Assembly (NCBI GenBank): GCA_023230325.1
Contig: JALNXN010000003.1
Span: 6,731 to 70,730 of the forward strand
DNA: 64,000 nt
DNA from: an archaeon
GTDB taxonomy: Archaea > Iainarchaeota > Iainarchaeia > Iainarchaeales > CSSED10-239
Direction of reading: 5' to 3'
Each line of letters starts with the position of its first letter. The stretch's first letter is position 1. The position numbers and the translations under genes are program-made. Below the pieces are notes generated by a model, which saw nothing but the letters and a program-made list of their open reading frames with translations, searched no databases and was not told the origin of the DNA. Of this stretch, positions 7,847 to 18,600 are shown piece by piece.

Positions 7847-10690
7847 ATGTTTTCAAACGAAACAGAAAATGAAATTAAGAAATTTTGGGAAGAAAAACAA
7901 ATCCCTAAAAAAGTTAGAGAAAAAGAATCTGAAAAATTAGATTACTTTATTGATGGTCCACCCTATGCTTCTGGAAAGCTACATTTAGGAACAGCAATGA
8001 ACAGAATCCTAAAAGATATAGTTTTTAGATTTAAAAGACAGAAAGGCTATAAGGTCTTAGACATCCCTGGCTTTGATTGTCATGGTGTTCCAATTGAAAT
8101 GAAAGTTCAAAAGAAACATGATCTAAAATCAAAAGAAGATATTGAAAAATTTGGAATTGAAAATTTTATAAAAGAATGCTATAAGTTTGCAACAGAACAT
8201 ATTGAAGATATGTCTAAAGAGATCTATAATCTTGGACAATGGCTTGATTGGGAAAATCCATACAGAACCTTAGACCAAAAATATATGCAATCTGCCTGGT
8301 GGACCTTTAAAAAAGCATATGAAAAAAACTTACTTTACCATGGAAAATATCCAGTCCACATCTGCCCTAGCTGTGAAACCTCAGTATCTTTTAATGAAAT
8401 TGAACATAAAGACCTAACTGACACCTCAATCTATGTTACCATGCAAGCAGTTGATGATGAAAACCTATACTTTGTAATTTGGACAACAACCCCTTGGACT
8501 CTTCCAGCAAACATGGGAATTATGGTCCACCCAAAATACGAATATGTAGAACTAATTTCTAATAATAAAAAATATATAATTGCAAAAGACCTTGTTGAAA
8601 AACTAATAATTGAATTTGATCTAAAAGAAAACTATTCCTTAGGAAAAACATACACAGGACAAGACCTTGTTGGAAAAAAGTATAAACCAATCTTAGGGGA
8701 GTGGGTTAATCTTTCAAAAGATGATGAAAACAGAGCCTACAGAATAATACCATCAGCAAGATATGTAAACCTAGAGGATGGTTCAGGACTTGTGCATTGT
8801 GCCCCAGGACACGGAAAGGAAGACTATCAAGTTGGTTTTGAAAACAATTTACCTTTCTACTCCCCAGTAACAATGACAGGTGTTTATGATGAAACAATCT
8901 CCAAGCATTCAGGAAAAAAAGTAAAAGAACTAGACCCATTCATTATTGAATATTTACAAGAAAAGGGATCTTTACTTTCTAAAAAGAAAATAAAGCATAG
9001 TTACCCTACCTGTTGGAGATGTCACTCTCCACTATTGCAAGTAGCTTTACCTCAATGGTTTTTAAAAGTTGAAGACCTAAAACCAAGATTACAAGAACTA
9101 AATGAAAAGGAAGTAACCTGGTTTCCAACTTGGGGAAAAGACAGATTTAATGATTGGTTAAAGACCCTTTCTGATTGGCCAATCTCAAGAGCAAGATATT
9201 GGGGTATACCAATTCCAATTTGGAAGTGTGAAAAATGTAACAAGTTACATGTGTTTGGCTCTCTGCAGGAACTAAAAGAAAAAAACCCAAATGTAGATCT
9301 AAACATGGACATCCATAAACCATATATTGATGACGTAGAGATAACTTGTGATTGTGGAAATAAAGTAAAAAGAATACCAGAAGTCTTTGATGTTTGGTTT
9401 GACTCTGGAGTTGCATCTTGGGCATCTCTTAACTACCCTTTTAAAAAAGAAAGGTTCGAAAAATATTGGCCTCCAGGAATGAACATTGAAGGAAGTGACC
9501 AGATAAGAGGGTGGTGGAATTCACAGATTATTACTTCTGCAATTGTCTTTGATAAAGCTCCGTTCAAGCATATTGCCTTACATGGAATGATTCTAGATGG
9601 AGCAAGAAGAAAACTATCAAAATCAGAAGGTAATGATAGACCTTTACAAGAAAGATTTAAGGAATTATCAATTGACTATTACAGATATTATTTTGCAAAA
9701 GAATATGATGGCACAGACCTGGTCATGGATGAGTCTAAGTTTAAGGATGTTAAAAGAATCTTTAATCTTTTAGAAAATGTTTTTTCTTTTTTAACCATCT
9801 ACAATTCCAATATAGATTTTATAGAAACATTTAATGTTGGACAAACAGAGTTGACAACAGAAGACAAATGGATATTATCAAAGTTTCAAACTACACTTTC
9901 AGAAAGTTACAACAACTACACAACTGCCAATTTCTCAAAGGTAATTCAAGATGTTGAAAAGTTCATTTTAGAGGACTTAAGTAGAGTGTATGTTAAGCTT
10001 TTAAGAAAAAGAAAAGACAAAAATTTAATTTTAAATTATGTTCTTTCCTCAACTCTGTTATTACTTTCTCCAGTAATTCCACATTTTACAGAGTATATGT
10101 TTAGAAAGTTTAAAACAACTAAAGAATCAATTCATCTATGTTTACTTCCAGAAGTAAAAGCTGACATGATAGATAAAGATCTAGAGACAAACTTCAATGT
10201 TTCTCAAGAAATTGTAACATCTGTTTTATCTTTAAGAGAAGAGGATAAAAAAAGATTAAGATGGTTACTTCCTCATCTAGTTGTTCAAACAGAATCTCCT
10301 GAGAAGCTAAAAGATTTTAGATCAATAATCTCTGACATGACAAACATCTCACAAGTTACAATTTCAAAAGAAAAGCCAAGTGGTAATTTCTTATCAAAGG
10401 AGATTTCAAAAGAGATAACAGTTCATCTAGACAAAGACATCTCAAAGGACTACAAAGAAATTTGGGAAGTAAGTGAACTTACAAGATTGATACAAGATAA
10501 AAGAAAGAAAAGTAATCTAAATCCAAATGACGTAATTGATCTAAAGATATCCTCTGATGATTTGTCTTTCTTAAAAGATAATAAAGAAAAAATAGAAACT
10601 GCAACAAGTTCAAATATGAGGATCTTAGATAAACTAGACCCAGAAAATAAATTTAAATTAATTGAAAGAGAAGTTTCTTTTTCTTTCTAA
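7847..10690 (+). CDS. ileS: Isoleucine--tRNA ligase
   Basis: A 947-residue class I synthetase that charges tRNA-Ile in the cytosol. The HIGH-type motif is HLGT at residues 46-49 within PPYASGKLHLGTAMN, the KMSKS-type motif is KLSKS at 589-593, and an editing domain with WTTTPWTLPAN lies between them. CxxC pairs near CEKCNKLH suggest a bound zinc. Sequence features are of the archaeal/eukaryotic IleRS type. It is somewhat shorter than most archaeal forms, mainly at the C-terminus. Its two substrates, tRNA-Ile(GAU) and tRNA-Ile(UAU), are encoded at 834 and 4381. Confidence 0.97.
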   Translation: MFSNETENEIKKFWEEKQIPKKVREKESEKLDYFIDGPPYASGKLHLGTAMNRILKDIVFRFKRQKGYKVLDIPGFDCHGVPIEMKVQKKHDLKSKEDIEKFGIENFIKECYKFATEHIEDMSKEIYNLGQWLDWENPYRTLDQKYMQSAWWTFKKAYEKNLLYHGKYPVHICPSCETSVSFNEIEHKDLTDTSIYVTMQAVDDENLYFVIWTTTPWTLPANMGIMVHPKYEYVELISNNKKYIIAKDLVEKLIIEFDLKENYSLGKTYTGQDLVGKKYKPILGEWVNLSKDDENRAYRIIPSARYVNLEDGSGLVHCAPGHGKEDYQVGFENNLPFYSPVTMTGVYDETISKHSGKKVKELDPFIIEYLQEKGSLLSKKKIKHSYPTCWRCHSPLLQVALPQWFLKVEDLKPRLQELNEKEVTWFPTWGKDRFNDWLKTLSDWPISRARYWGIPIPIWKCEKCNKLHVFGSLQELKEKNPNVDLNMDIHKPYIDDVEITCDCGNKVKRIPEVFDVWFDSGVASWASLNYPFKKERFEKYWPPGMNIEGSDQIRGWWNSQIITSAIVFDKAPFKHIALHGMILDGARRKLSKSEGNDRPLQERFKELSIDYYRYYFAKEYDGTDLVMDESKFKDVKRIFNLLENVFSFLTIYNSNIDFIETFNVGQTELTTEDKWILSKFQTTLSESYNNYTTANFSKVIQDVEKFILEDLSRVYVKLLRKRKDKNLILNYVLSSTLLLLSPVIPHFTEYMFRKFKTTKESIHLCLLPEVKADMIDKDLETNFNVSQEIVTSVLSLREEDKKRLRWLLPHLVVQTESPEKLKDFRSIISDMTNISQVTISKEKPSGNFLSKEISKEITVHLDKDISKDYKEIWEVSELTRLIQDKRKKSNLNPNDVIDLKISSDDLSFLKDNKEKIETATSSNMRILDKLDPENKFKLIEREVSFSF

Positions 10691-10810
10691 TTTTTTTATT
10701 TTTAGATTTTTCTTTTTCTCTTTTTTAAAAAATTCCATTTTTCTAATTTTATTAATTTTTCCAAAATTGTTTTTAATTTTTTCATAGTTTTTTTCTTTTT
10801 TAAAAGATAT

Positions 10811-10823
10811 GCTTAAATACTTT
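10811..10823 (+). promoter_or_regulatory. TATA box for a leaderless transcript
   Basis: GCTTAAATAC lies about 25 bp before the ATG at 10841 and no ribosome-binding site is present, so the mRNA of the calcium/cation antiporter probably starts at or next to the start codon. Confidence 0.55.
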
Positions 10824-10840
10824 ATTAGCTACTTTTATTT

Positions 10841-11806
10841 ATGCACATAATTTTTTCAATCTTAATTTTAATTTTAAGTTCTTACATAATATTTCTTGCA
10901 GGAAAAAGATTTGCAAGTGCTTCCTCTAACCTAGGAGATTACTTAGGTTTACCAAAATCTGTAAAGGGAGCAACCTTTGATGCAGTTTCAAGTTCTCTAC
11001 CTGAGTTGTTGGTAGCAGTTTACTCTATAATTTTTTTTAAACAATTTGAGTTGGGTTTAGGAACTATAGTTGGTTCCTCTTTGTTTAACTTGTTAGTAAT
11101 TCCTGCAATTTGTGTTCTAGCTTCTTCAGCAATCTTTAAGGTAAGTGAGAAGGTAGTTTCTAGAGAGGCAATCTTCTATCTAATTTCAATCTTTGTTTTG
11201 TCAATGGTTGTCTTTTACTTTAAATCTTGGACAATTGGAATTGCTTTAGTTTTCTTGTTATTCTATGTGTGGTATGTTTCAAACCTTGTTAAGCACACAA
11301 AAGAACATAAAAAGACTATTGAGAAAAGAATTAAAATTTCTATGAAAAAAGAGGTTATTACTTTTGTTCTTACCTTGGTGGCAATTGGTGTAGCAACTTA
11401 CCTTTTAACATCCTCGGCAATTGACATCTCTGTGTTTCTAAACATCAACCCAATTGTAATTGGTTTTACAGTTGTGGCTATGGCAACTTCTCTTCCAGAC
11501 ACAATCATTTCTTATGTTAATGCTAAGAAAGGAGACTTTGATGATGCAATTTCTAATATCTTTGGCTCTAATATTTTTAATATCTTTATAGGCTTAAGCA
11601 TACCTGTAATTCTTGCAGTTATTTTTGGTTTAAAAGCAAACATTGATTTTGCAAATATTGAGATTATCTTTGCTCTTTTAGGTATTAGTATTTTGGTAAT
11701 CTATTTATTATTACAGAACTATTCTATAAACAAAAGCCAAGCTTATTTATTTTTATTAATTTATTTACTTTTTAATGCATATGTTATCTATCTTTCCTTT
11801 GTTTAA
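10841..11806 (+). CDS. CaCA-family sodium/calcium antiporter
   Basis: A 321-residue membrane protein with the two inverted alpha-repeats of the cation/Ca2+ exchanger family. The first is around residues 45-80 (SSSLPELLVAVYS, then GTIVGSSLFNLLV) and the second around 205-260 (ATSLPDTIISYVNA, then NIFGSNIFNIFIG). The conserved acidic residue of repeat 1 (E in LPELLV) is present; in repeat 2 it is D (LPDTII). About ten membrane helices are predicted. Ca2+ export in exchange for Na+ or H+ is inferred from the family. Confidence 0.93.
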   Translation: MHIIFSILILILSSYIIFLAGKRFASASSNLGDYLGLPKSVKGATFDAVSSSLPELLVAVYSIIFFKQFELGLGTIVGSSLFNLLVIPAICVLASSAIFKVSEKVVSREAIFYLISIFVLSMVVFYFKSWTIGIALVFLLFYVWYVSNLVKHTKEHKKTIEKRIKISMKKEVITFVLTLVAIGVATYLLTSSAIDISVFLNINPIVIGFTVVAMATSLPDTIISYVNAKKGDFDDAISNIFGSNIFNIFIGLSIPVILAVIFGLKANIDFANIEIIFALLGISILVIYLLLQNYSINKSQAYLFLLIYLLFNAYVIYLSFV

Positions 11807-12071
11807 GGTATTTTTAAGAATAATAAGTTGTCTTTAAAAATATTTCCATACATGTTGTATACTTATGATATACCAAACAAAACTTGAAAAATATTATTTA
11901 ATTTCAAGATATACAGTTTCTATTAAAATTTTCAATTGCCCTTAAAGAGAGGGTAGAAATAATTGTGCTTTTTAAATTATGGTTCTTTTTTTAAATATAA
12001 TCATAACTATTATATAAATGATAAAAAAGAATAATTAATAAATAAAAATTTATGGAGTTGAAATTAAAATT

Positions 12072-13379
12072 ATGGAATTAAAAAAATTTATAAAAGTAAA
12101 AGAGGCCTTAGATAAAAAGGAAGGTCAAGTAAGTCTAAGGGGTTGGGTCTACAGGCAAAGAGCTCAAAAAGATCTAGTGTTTATAACAATAAGAGATGAG
12201 AGTGGGATTGTTCAGGCTGTTGTTGACTCTTCAAAGGTTTCTGAAAAAGTTTTTGAAGATGCAAAAAAACTAACCATGGAGTCTTCCTTTAAGCTTACAG
12301 GTAAACTAAGAAAGGAAGAGAGATCCCCTCAAGGTTATGAAGTTGATGTTGTGGATCTAGAGATTGTCCAGATTGCAGAAAACTATCCAATTTCTAAAGA
12401 CTTCTCTGAAGAGTTTCTTTTAGATGTTAGACATTTATGGCTAAGGTCAAGAAAGATGACTTCAATTTTAAAGATAAGATCAACTGTCTTTAAGGCAATT
12501 CATGACTTTTTTAGAAAAAAAGACTTCTATGAATATCATTCTCCAATCTTACAATCTGTGCAGTGTGAGGGTGGGTCTAGTCTTTTTAAAGTTGACTACT
12601 TTGAAAAACCAGGAGTCTTTCTAGCACAGACTTGGCAACTTTATGCTGAACCTGCAATCTTTTCTTTAGGGAAAATCTATACAATCTCTCCATCATTTAG
12701 AGCTGAAAAATCAAAAACTACAAGGCACTTAACAGAATATTGGCATGCTGAGATGGAAGGTGCATGGATAACTTTTGAAGAGTTACAGGATTATGGGGAG
12801 CAGTTGATTAAGTCTGTAATAAAGGAAGTTTTAGATAAGAATAAAGAAGACCTAATAATTCTAAAAAGAGATACGAAGATATTAGAGAGTTCTTTAAAGA
12901 TACCATTTGTAAGAATGACCTATGATGATGCTCTTAAAGTTCTAAAAGAAAAGTTTGATTTTGAGATTTCTTGGGGTAAAGATCTAAGAACAATTGAAGA
13001 GGATAAGCTTTCAAGTTTGTACGAAACTTTTGTAATTGTTACAAGATACCCAAAAGTTGTAAAGGCATTCTACATGAAGGAAGACCCAGAAAATAAAGAT
13101 GTAGTCTTAGGCTTTGACTGTATAGCCCCTGAAGGTTATGGGGAGATTATTGGTGCAAGTCAAAGAGAATCAGATCTAAACAAATTAATTTCTAAACTTA
13201 AAGAGCAAGGGGAAGATGCAAGTCAATATAAATTTTACTTAGACACAAGAAGGTATGGTTCAGTTCCTCATTCAGGCTTTGGAATGGGTGTTGAAAGACT
13301 TCTATCTTTTATAGTTGGTGCACAGACAATCAAAGACACAATTCCTTTCCCAAGAACAATGGTTAGGTATAAGCCTTAA
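12072..13379 (+). CDS. asnS: Asparagine--tRNA ligase
   Basis: A 435-residue class II synthetase. The N-terminal OB fold (residues 15-105, SLRGWVYRQRAQKDLVFITIRD) binds the anticodon. Motif 2 reads SFRAEKSKTTRHLTEYWHAEMEGAW and motif 3 SGFGMGVERLL. I assign asparagine rather than aspartate because the active-site context (RHLTEYWHAEME, and YLDTRRYGSVPHSGFG near the end) follows archaeal AsnRS. The gene for tRNA-Asn begins 31 bp after the stop, a fitting pairing. A non-discriminating AspRS is the main alternative and is less likely. Confidence 0.9.
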   Translation: MELKKFIKVKEALDKKEGQVSLRGWVYRQRAQKDLVFITIRDESGIVQAVVDSSKVSEKVFEDAKKLTMESSFKLTGKLRKEERSPQGYEVDVVDLEIVQIAENYPISKDFSEEFLLDVRHLWLRSRKMTSILKIRSTVFKAIHDFFRKKDFYEYHSPILQSVQCEGGSSLFKVDYFEKPGVFLAQTWQLYAEPAIFSLGKIYTISPSFRAEKSKTTRHLTEYWHAEMEGAWITFEELQDYGEQLIKSVIKEVLDKNKEDLIILKRDTKILESSLKIPFVRMTYDDALKVLKEKFDFEISWGKDLRTIEEDKLSSLYETFVIVTRYPKVVKAFYMKEDPENKDVVLGFDCIAPEGYGEIIGASQRESDLNKLISKLKEQGEDASQYKFYLDTRRYGSVPHSGFGMGVERLLSFIVGAQTIKDTIPFPRTMVRYKP

Positions 13380-13410
13380 GTCAAAAGGTATTTTGGCTTT
13401 TTCCTTTTTT

Positions 13411-13483
13411 GCCTTGGTAGCTTAGTGGTTGGAGCAATCGGCTGTTAACCGATAGGTCGCAGGTTCAAATCCTGCCCGAGGCG
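13411..13483 (+). tRNA. tRNA-Asn (GUU)
   Basis: The acceptor is GCCTTGG/CCGAGGC and the anticodon stem ATCGG/CCGAT around loop CTGTTAA gives anticodon GUU. The T-arm is GCAGG-TTCAAAT-CCTGC and the discriminator is G, the usual base for tRNA-Asn. It sits between asnS and a DNA-repair-like gene on the same strand. Confidence 0.96.
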
Positions 13484-13540
13484 TTTTTATTTTCAAATAT
13501 TTTTAAAAATAAAAAATCAATTTTAAAGAGAGTGTTTTTT

Positions 13541-13873
13541 ATGAGAATGTGGATGGTTCCTGTTTCCAAAATGTGCAGAAAACATTTACTTGGAGAGCAT
13601 GTAGAGATTCATATGCTTGTAGGTACTATTCTTAGAGAAAGATCAATTGAAGGCTACATAAAAAATGACTTGATTGAACCAAAAAGCATCTACAAAAGAC
13701 ATCAAGAAATAGTTGAGGAGATGTTAAAAAGAGGCTATAACCATAACAGTCCTCTTTTAGAGATCAACTTTTCATCAAAGGTAATAAAACCTTATCTAGA
13801 GCATAAGGTAGATTCTAAAAAAAGCTATTTAGATTTAATCATAAGATGTAAGGATTGTAGAGATTTAAAATAA
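13541..13873 (+). CDS. Pyrimidine-dimer DNA glycosylase-like protein (T4 endonuclease V family)
   Basis: A 110-residue protein. The arrangement RKHLLGEHVEIHMLVG near the N-terminus and KRHQEIVEEMLKRGYNH in the middle matches the helical pattern of T4 endonuclease V (QHLMAEYRE and KRQIELIAECLKRGF), which excises UV-induced pyrimidine dimers. The acidic residue in LLGEHVEI occupies the place of the catalytic Glu. The Cys pair near the C-terminus (CKDC) is unusual and may bind metal. I chose ATG 13541, behind AGAGAGTG, over the GTG at 13532. It probably shares a transcript with asnS and tRNA-Asn. Confidence 0.6.
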   Translation: MRMWMVPVSKMCRKHLLGEHVEIHMLVGTILRERSIEGYIKNDLIEPKSIYKRHQEIVEEMLKRGYNHNSPLLEINFSSKVIKPYLEHKVDSKKSYLDLIIRCKDCRDLK

Positions 13874-13906
13874 GCATTTTCATAAAAATTTAAAAAAAAG
13901 AAAAAA

Positions 13907-15352
13907 CTATTCCTGTGTCCACGTAGTTTCATCTTTATTATCATAAAGCACAATTCCTTTCTGTGAGAGCTTAACCCTAATTTGGTCAGCTTCTTCCCAT
14001 TTCTTTTCCTTTCTTAACTTCTTTCTTTTCTCAATCAGATTAAGAATTTCTTCTCTTGGGATTTGTGGTTTTTTACAAGAGTCATCTTCTTGGCTTTTAA
14101 AGCTTAAAAACTTAAATACCAAATTAACTTTGATTAAAAATTCTAAAATTCTTTTTGCTTGTTGAGTAGTGATGCTATTTTTCTCAATCAACTTATTAAT
14201 TTCCTTTACTAAAAAATGAATTTCTGAAAGAGCCATAGGAGTGTTTAGATCATCATCCATTGCTTTTGAAAAATTAAAGATTGTGTTTTCAATTATTGGT
14301 TCTGCAAGTTTACTTTCAGAGGTGTTATCTACATTTTGTAATCTTTTAATAAATGCATTTAGTTTCTTAATTGTGTTTTCTGCATCCTCAACTGCTTTTT
14401 TAGTATAATTTTGTGGTTTTCTATAATGCCCAGTGGTTACAAGATATCTTAGGTTTTCAGCAGAGTTGTCTTTTAGAAAGTCTTTAATGGTTATAAAGTT
14501 TCCTAGAGACTTACCCATCTTCTTTCCCTCCACCATAAGCATAGAGGTATGCACCCAGTAGTTTACAACCTTATGTTGGTAATATCCAAAATTTTGAGCA
14601 ATCTCATTTTGATGGTGTGGAAAAACATGCTCAATTCCTCCTCCATGAATATCAAAATTTTCACCTAAATATTTACAACCCATAGTTGAACATTCAAGAT
14701 GCCATCCAGGGTAACCAACAGACCATGGAGAGTCCCATTTAAGTATGTGGTTGTCATTTGCTTTAATCCATAATGCAAAATCAGAAGCATGTCTTTTATC
14801 AGGATCATTTGTAAACCTTGTATTTTTTTCAAGTTCTTCTATGTTTTTTTTAGAAAAAACCCCATAATCCTTAAATTTAGAAATATCATAATAAACATTT
14901 CCATTAACCTCATATGCAAACCCATTATTTAACATCTTCTTAATCCAGGACTGCATTTCAATTATGTGAGCAGAAGCTAATGGCTCAACATTTGGTCTTG
15001 TAAGTTTAAGTTTGTCAAAAGCCTCCCACATGTTTCTTGTGTACTTTTGAACAAGTTCCATTGGGTGATGATACTTTCTTTCCTTTGCTCTCTTTTCAAT
15101 CTTATCTTCTTCAAGATCATCTTCTGTAAGGTGTCCAACATCTGTAATGTTTCTAACATAGAAGATATCGTAGTTATGAAAATGTTTAAAATAATTAATT
15201 AAGATATCATAGTAGATATACGAAAGAGCATGTCCAATATGCACATCATCATAAACAGTAACTCCACAAACATAAATTTTTAGTTCCTTTTTAGTAACTG
15301 GTTTAAAATTTTCTTTCTTTCTTGTAAGTGTGTTATATATTTTTAGAGTCAT
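13907..15352 (-). CDS. cysS: Cysteine--tRNA ligase
   Basis: A 481-residue class I synthetase. It begins LKIYNTLTRKKE, has the zinc/active-site segment YVCGVTVYDD and HIGH motif at residues 38-41, WHLECSTM and the HHQNEIAQ segment. The second signature reads KKMGKSLGNF where most CysRS have KMSKS. The last 60 residues form the helical anticodon-binding part. An upstream in-frame GTG at 15364 is possible, but ATG 15352 with GTGA eight bases before it gives the normal CysRS N-terminus. It is transcribed toward the convergent glycosylase-like gene. Confidence 0.95.
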   Translation of the reverse strand: MTLKIYNTLTRKKENFKPVTKKELKIYVCGVTVYDDVHIGHALSYIYYDILINYFKHFHNYDIFYVRNITDVGHLTEDDLEEDKIEKRAKERKYHHPMELVQKYTRNMWEAFDKLKLTRPNVEPLASAHIIEMQSWIKKMLNNGFAYEVNGNVYYDISKFKDYGVFSKKNIEELEKNTRFTNDPDKRHASDFALWIKANDNHILKWDSPWSVGYPGWHLECSTMGCKYLGENFDIHGGGIEHVFPHHQNEIAQNFGYYQHKVVNYWVHTSMLMVEGKKMGKSLGNFITIKDFLKDNSAENLRYLVTTGHYRKPQNYTKKAVEDAENTIKKLNAFIKRLQNVDNTSESKLAEPIIENTIFNFSKAMDDDLNTPMALSEIHFLVKEINKLIEKNSITTQQAKRILEFLIKVNLVFKFLSFKSQEDDSCKKPQIPREEILNLIEKRKKLRKEKKWEEADQIRVKLSQKGIVLYDNKDETTWTQE

Positions 15353-15626
15353 GTTATGTTTCACAATTAATGTTTTATTTTTTTAATTTAATTATAATAT
15401 ATTTAATATTGTAAATACTTATAAATTGTGCTGTTTTTTAAAAAAAAGCTTATAATTTACTTAAAGGAGTTAATTGTTTGTAGGTTTTTCTTAAAAGTTA
15501 AATTTATTAAATTAACCATATACTATATAAATAATTTGTTTATAATATATTTAATTAATTATAAATTAATTAACTGTTAATAATGTTATTTTTAAAAAAT
15601 AAAGGAAATATTATTGGTGTTTTTGA

Positions 15627-18600
15627 ATGGAAAAGAAAAGAGATGTAATTAAGTTGAATAAGATTATTTTAATAGGAGTTGTGTTTTCCTTTTTATTAAT
15701 GTTTATGGTTGGAAATATTTCTTCTCAAGAGACTGATGATTTTGGATTAAAAATAAGCAAAGTTTCTGTAAATAAAGATGGAAATTTAGATGTAATGATT
15801 GAAAGAAATGATGGAATTAAAGCTAAAGATATAACTTGTGTAAGTGTCTTTTCAAAAGAAGAGTTTGATAAAGCAAATCTAGATGAATTTATGTCTCTTT
15901 TATTGCATGATAGAAAAAAATCTTATAGCCTTGAGGATATTCAAAATGATCTTAAATTTAAAGGTATTGATTTAGATTTTAAAAGTTTTTTTGAAAATTC
16001 AGATAATTTAAATCATTCTAGAAACATCTTTCCAAAAGATATGGTTTTTCCAGTAGAAATTAAGATTCCAAATTCAGACTTTAGATATCTTTATATGTAT
16101 TGTGTTAGTTATTTAGATGATTCTAAAGCTGACTGGATGGGAAATAGGTATGATCAAAGTATTACTCCTGAATTAAAAGGGGCATTGAAAAATATGTATT
16201 CAAAATATAAAACTTCTGAATTTTTTAGAGGTAGTATATTTTTTTTTGATCTGTTTAGAACTGAAAAATATATTTTTTTAGAACCTAATTTAGAAACCTC
16301 AAGTTATTTCTTAGATTTAGCCGAAAGTAAAGCAGAGGTCTTAACTAATGTAGATACAACTCCTACTGTTATAGCTGATGTTTCAGCAAATCTAACTATT
16401 TCAAATTCTATCTCAGATTTAACCATGTCTCCAGAATCTCTTCTTATTGCAGGAAAATCTTCACAAGATTATGTTTGTGTAGATCATATTTGTTATATTA
16501 ACAAAAATGAAAGTGACAAAATAGATGTTAACATTTCTTTCTTAGTAAATAATGTGACCTCTAAAGATATTTATGTAACCTCCTCTTTAAAGGACAATTC
16601 ATCTTTTCTAAAAAATTCAATTTATAATAAACTTAATAATGCTAGTTCTAAACATGTTTTCAATTTTAATATTGGAGATAATTTAACTTCTGTTGAAAAC
16701 ATTCAAGATGGCAATGTAATTTCATTTACAGGTAGTTTAAAAGATAAAATCTATTTAGTTACAATTGCAGATTATAATAAAGGTGGAAGTCCAACTGTTA
16801 CTGACTTTTCAGGATTAAAAATAAATAACAACAGCCAAGTAACCTACCAAATATTAACTGAAGATAATTTCTTACAAGATCCAAATTATGAACTTGATTA
16901 TTATTACCTAGTTCCTGTTGAAAAGAACAATTATAATAAACTATTAATCTATCTTTCAAATAAAAAAATACTTAATTTCTTTTGTGAAGATTGTTTACCA
17001 AATTGGTTATTCTATGAAAAAGATGTTGTTAGAGCTGAACAAACAATTGATCTTAAAGATGTTGAAATAATTCCAGAAGATACTGCTTCTGAAGGTATTA
17101 CTGCTATTAATTTAGATCCTGATTTTTCTGATCAAATTACTATAAATAATCCACTTAAAGTGTATATTAGTGTTAATTACTTACAATTTTTAATTGATCA
17201 ATTAGATATTTTTGATTTAGATGAGAAACATAAAGCCACAAATGGTTATGGAAATGAATATGATGACAATTCTTATCGTGAAATTTTATGGGATCTAATT
17301 TCAAAAAAATATGCAGAATTTTGCACAGATACTCCAAATTTAAATTATCCTAAACTTTTTGAAGTTGGAAAAGACTTTGGTTTTTCAGATGAAGAGATGG
17401 CACAATTTTGGGCAATTGTAACTCAAGAATCTTCCTTTGGAAAGAGTACTATTTCAAAAGGCACTGAATCATCATATGGTATGGCTCAAATAAATTATGA
17501 TGTTTGGTGTTCTGGTAATGGAAAGATAAACGGTTATAATCAATTAAAAGACTATTTTCCAAATAGTATTGTATCTAATCAAACAGATTATGATACTCTC
17601 TGTGACAATATAAAAAATAATAAAGAAGCTGATAAAGATCAAACCTATTCTTTACAATTTGGAGCAGCAGTCTATAAGGCTTACAGAGATAAAGTAATTG
17701 GTACAACAAATGATTTTCCAAGGGAAGCTTTTAAAACCTATGATCATAAAGATGCAATTGATGCAATGTTTGCAATTGGATATAAATATAATTCTCCAAA
17801 TAAAGGATTTAATATAAATAAAAAATATACTTTAGAAAGTTCTGGAAACAGTTCCAATTTTAATAATATTTATTTACCTGTAACTACAACTTTCCAAACT
17901 GTTACAAAGTTAGCAAATTATCTTGTATACAAGAAAATAATGTTTGATATTAATACTTTACAAGATGAAGATTTAGATAATTGTATAAAGCTTCAAATTA
18001 AAAATAACTATAGTAAATTTAGTGCCACATATCCAACAATTCCATTTTTAAAAATGGAATTTTCTACTCCTGGGTCATCAGCAGTAGATACTACAAATTT
18101 AAGTTCTTCTGAAATTGGACCAAAAATCTTAGAAAACGCAGAAAAATATTTAGGTGAGAAATATGTTTCTGGTGGAAGAAAAGGATATTATGATAAAGAT
18201 GGTGTTGACTGTATTGGTCTACAATATCTTGCATTAAGAGATACTAGTCTTCTAAATAACAAACCACAATTTAATTTTCAAGGAATTCCACAAACTATAG
18301 AAGCAAAGAAGGTTTTTAGTTGGGGAGGAACAATTTTAGAATATGTTGCTGATGAAAAATTCGTAATTGAATATTCTTCTGATATAGATTATCTTCAACC
18401 AGGAGACTTTTTGTATTTTGATTATTCTCATGCTGGTATTTATAAAGGTTATAACTCTCAAACAAAGAAACATGAGTTTATACATGCAAACACAATTAAT
18501 AGTGCTAACCAACAAGTAAATACAGTTTTTTATGATAATATAGAAGATAAACTTAAAATTACTAACACCCAGAATAAAGTTCAAAAGTTATCTTCCCCAA

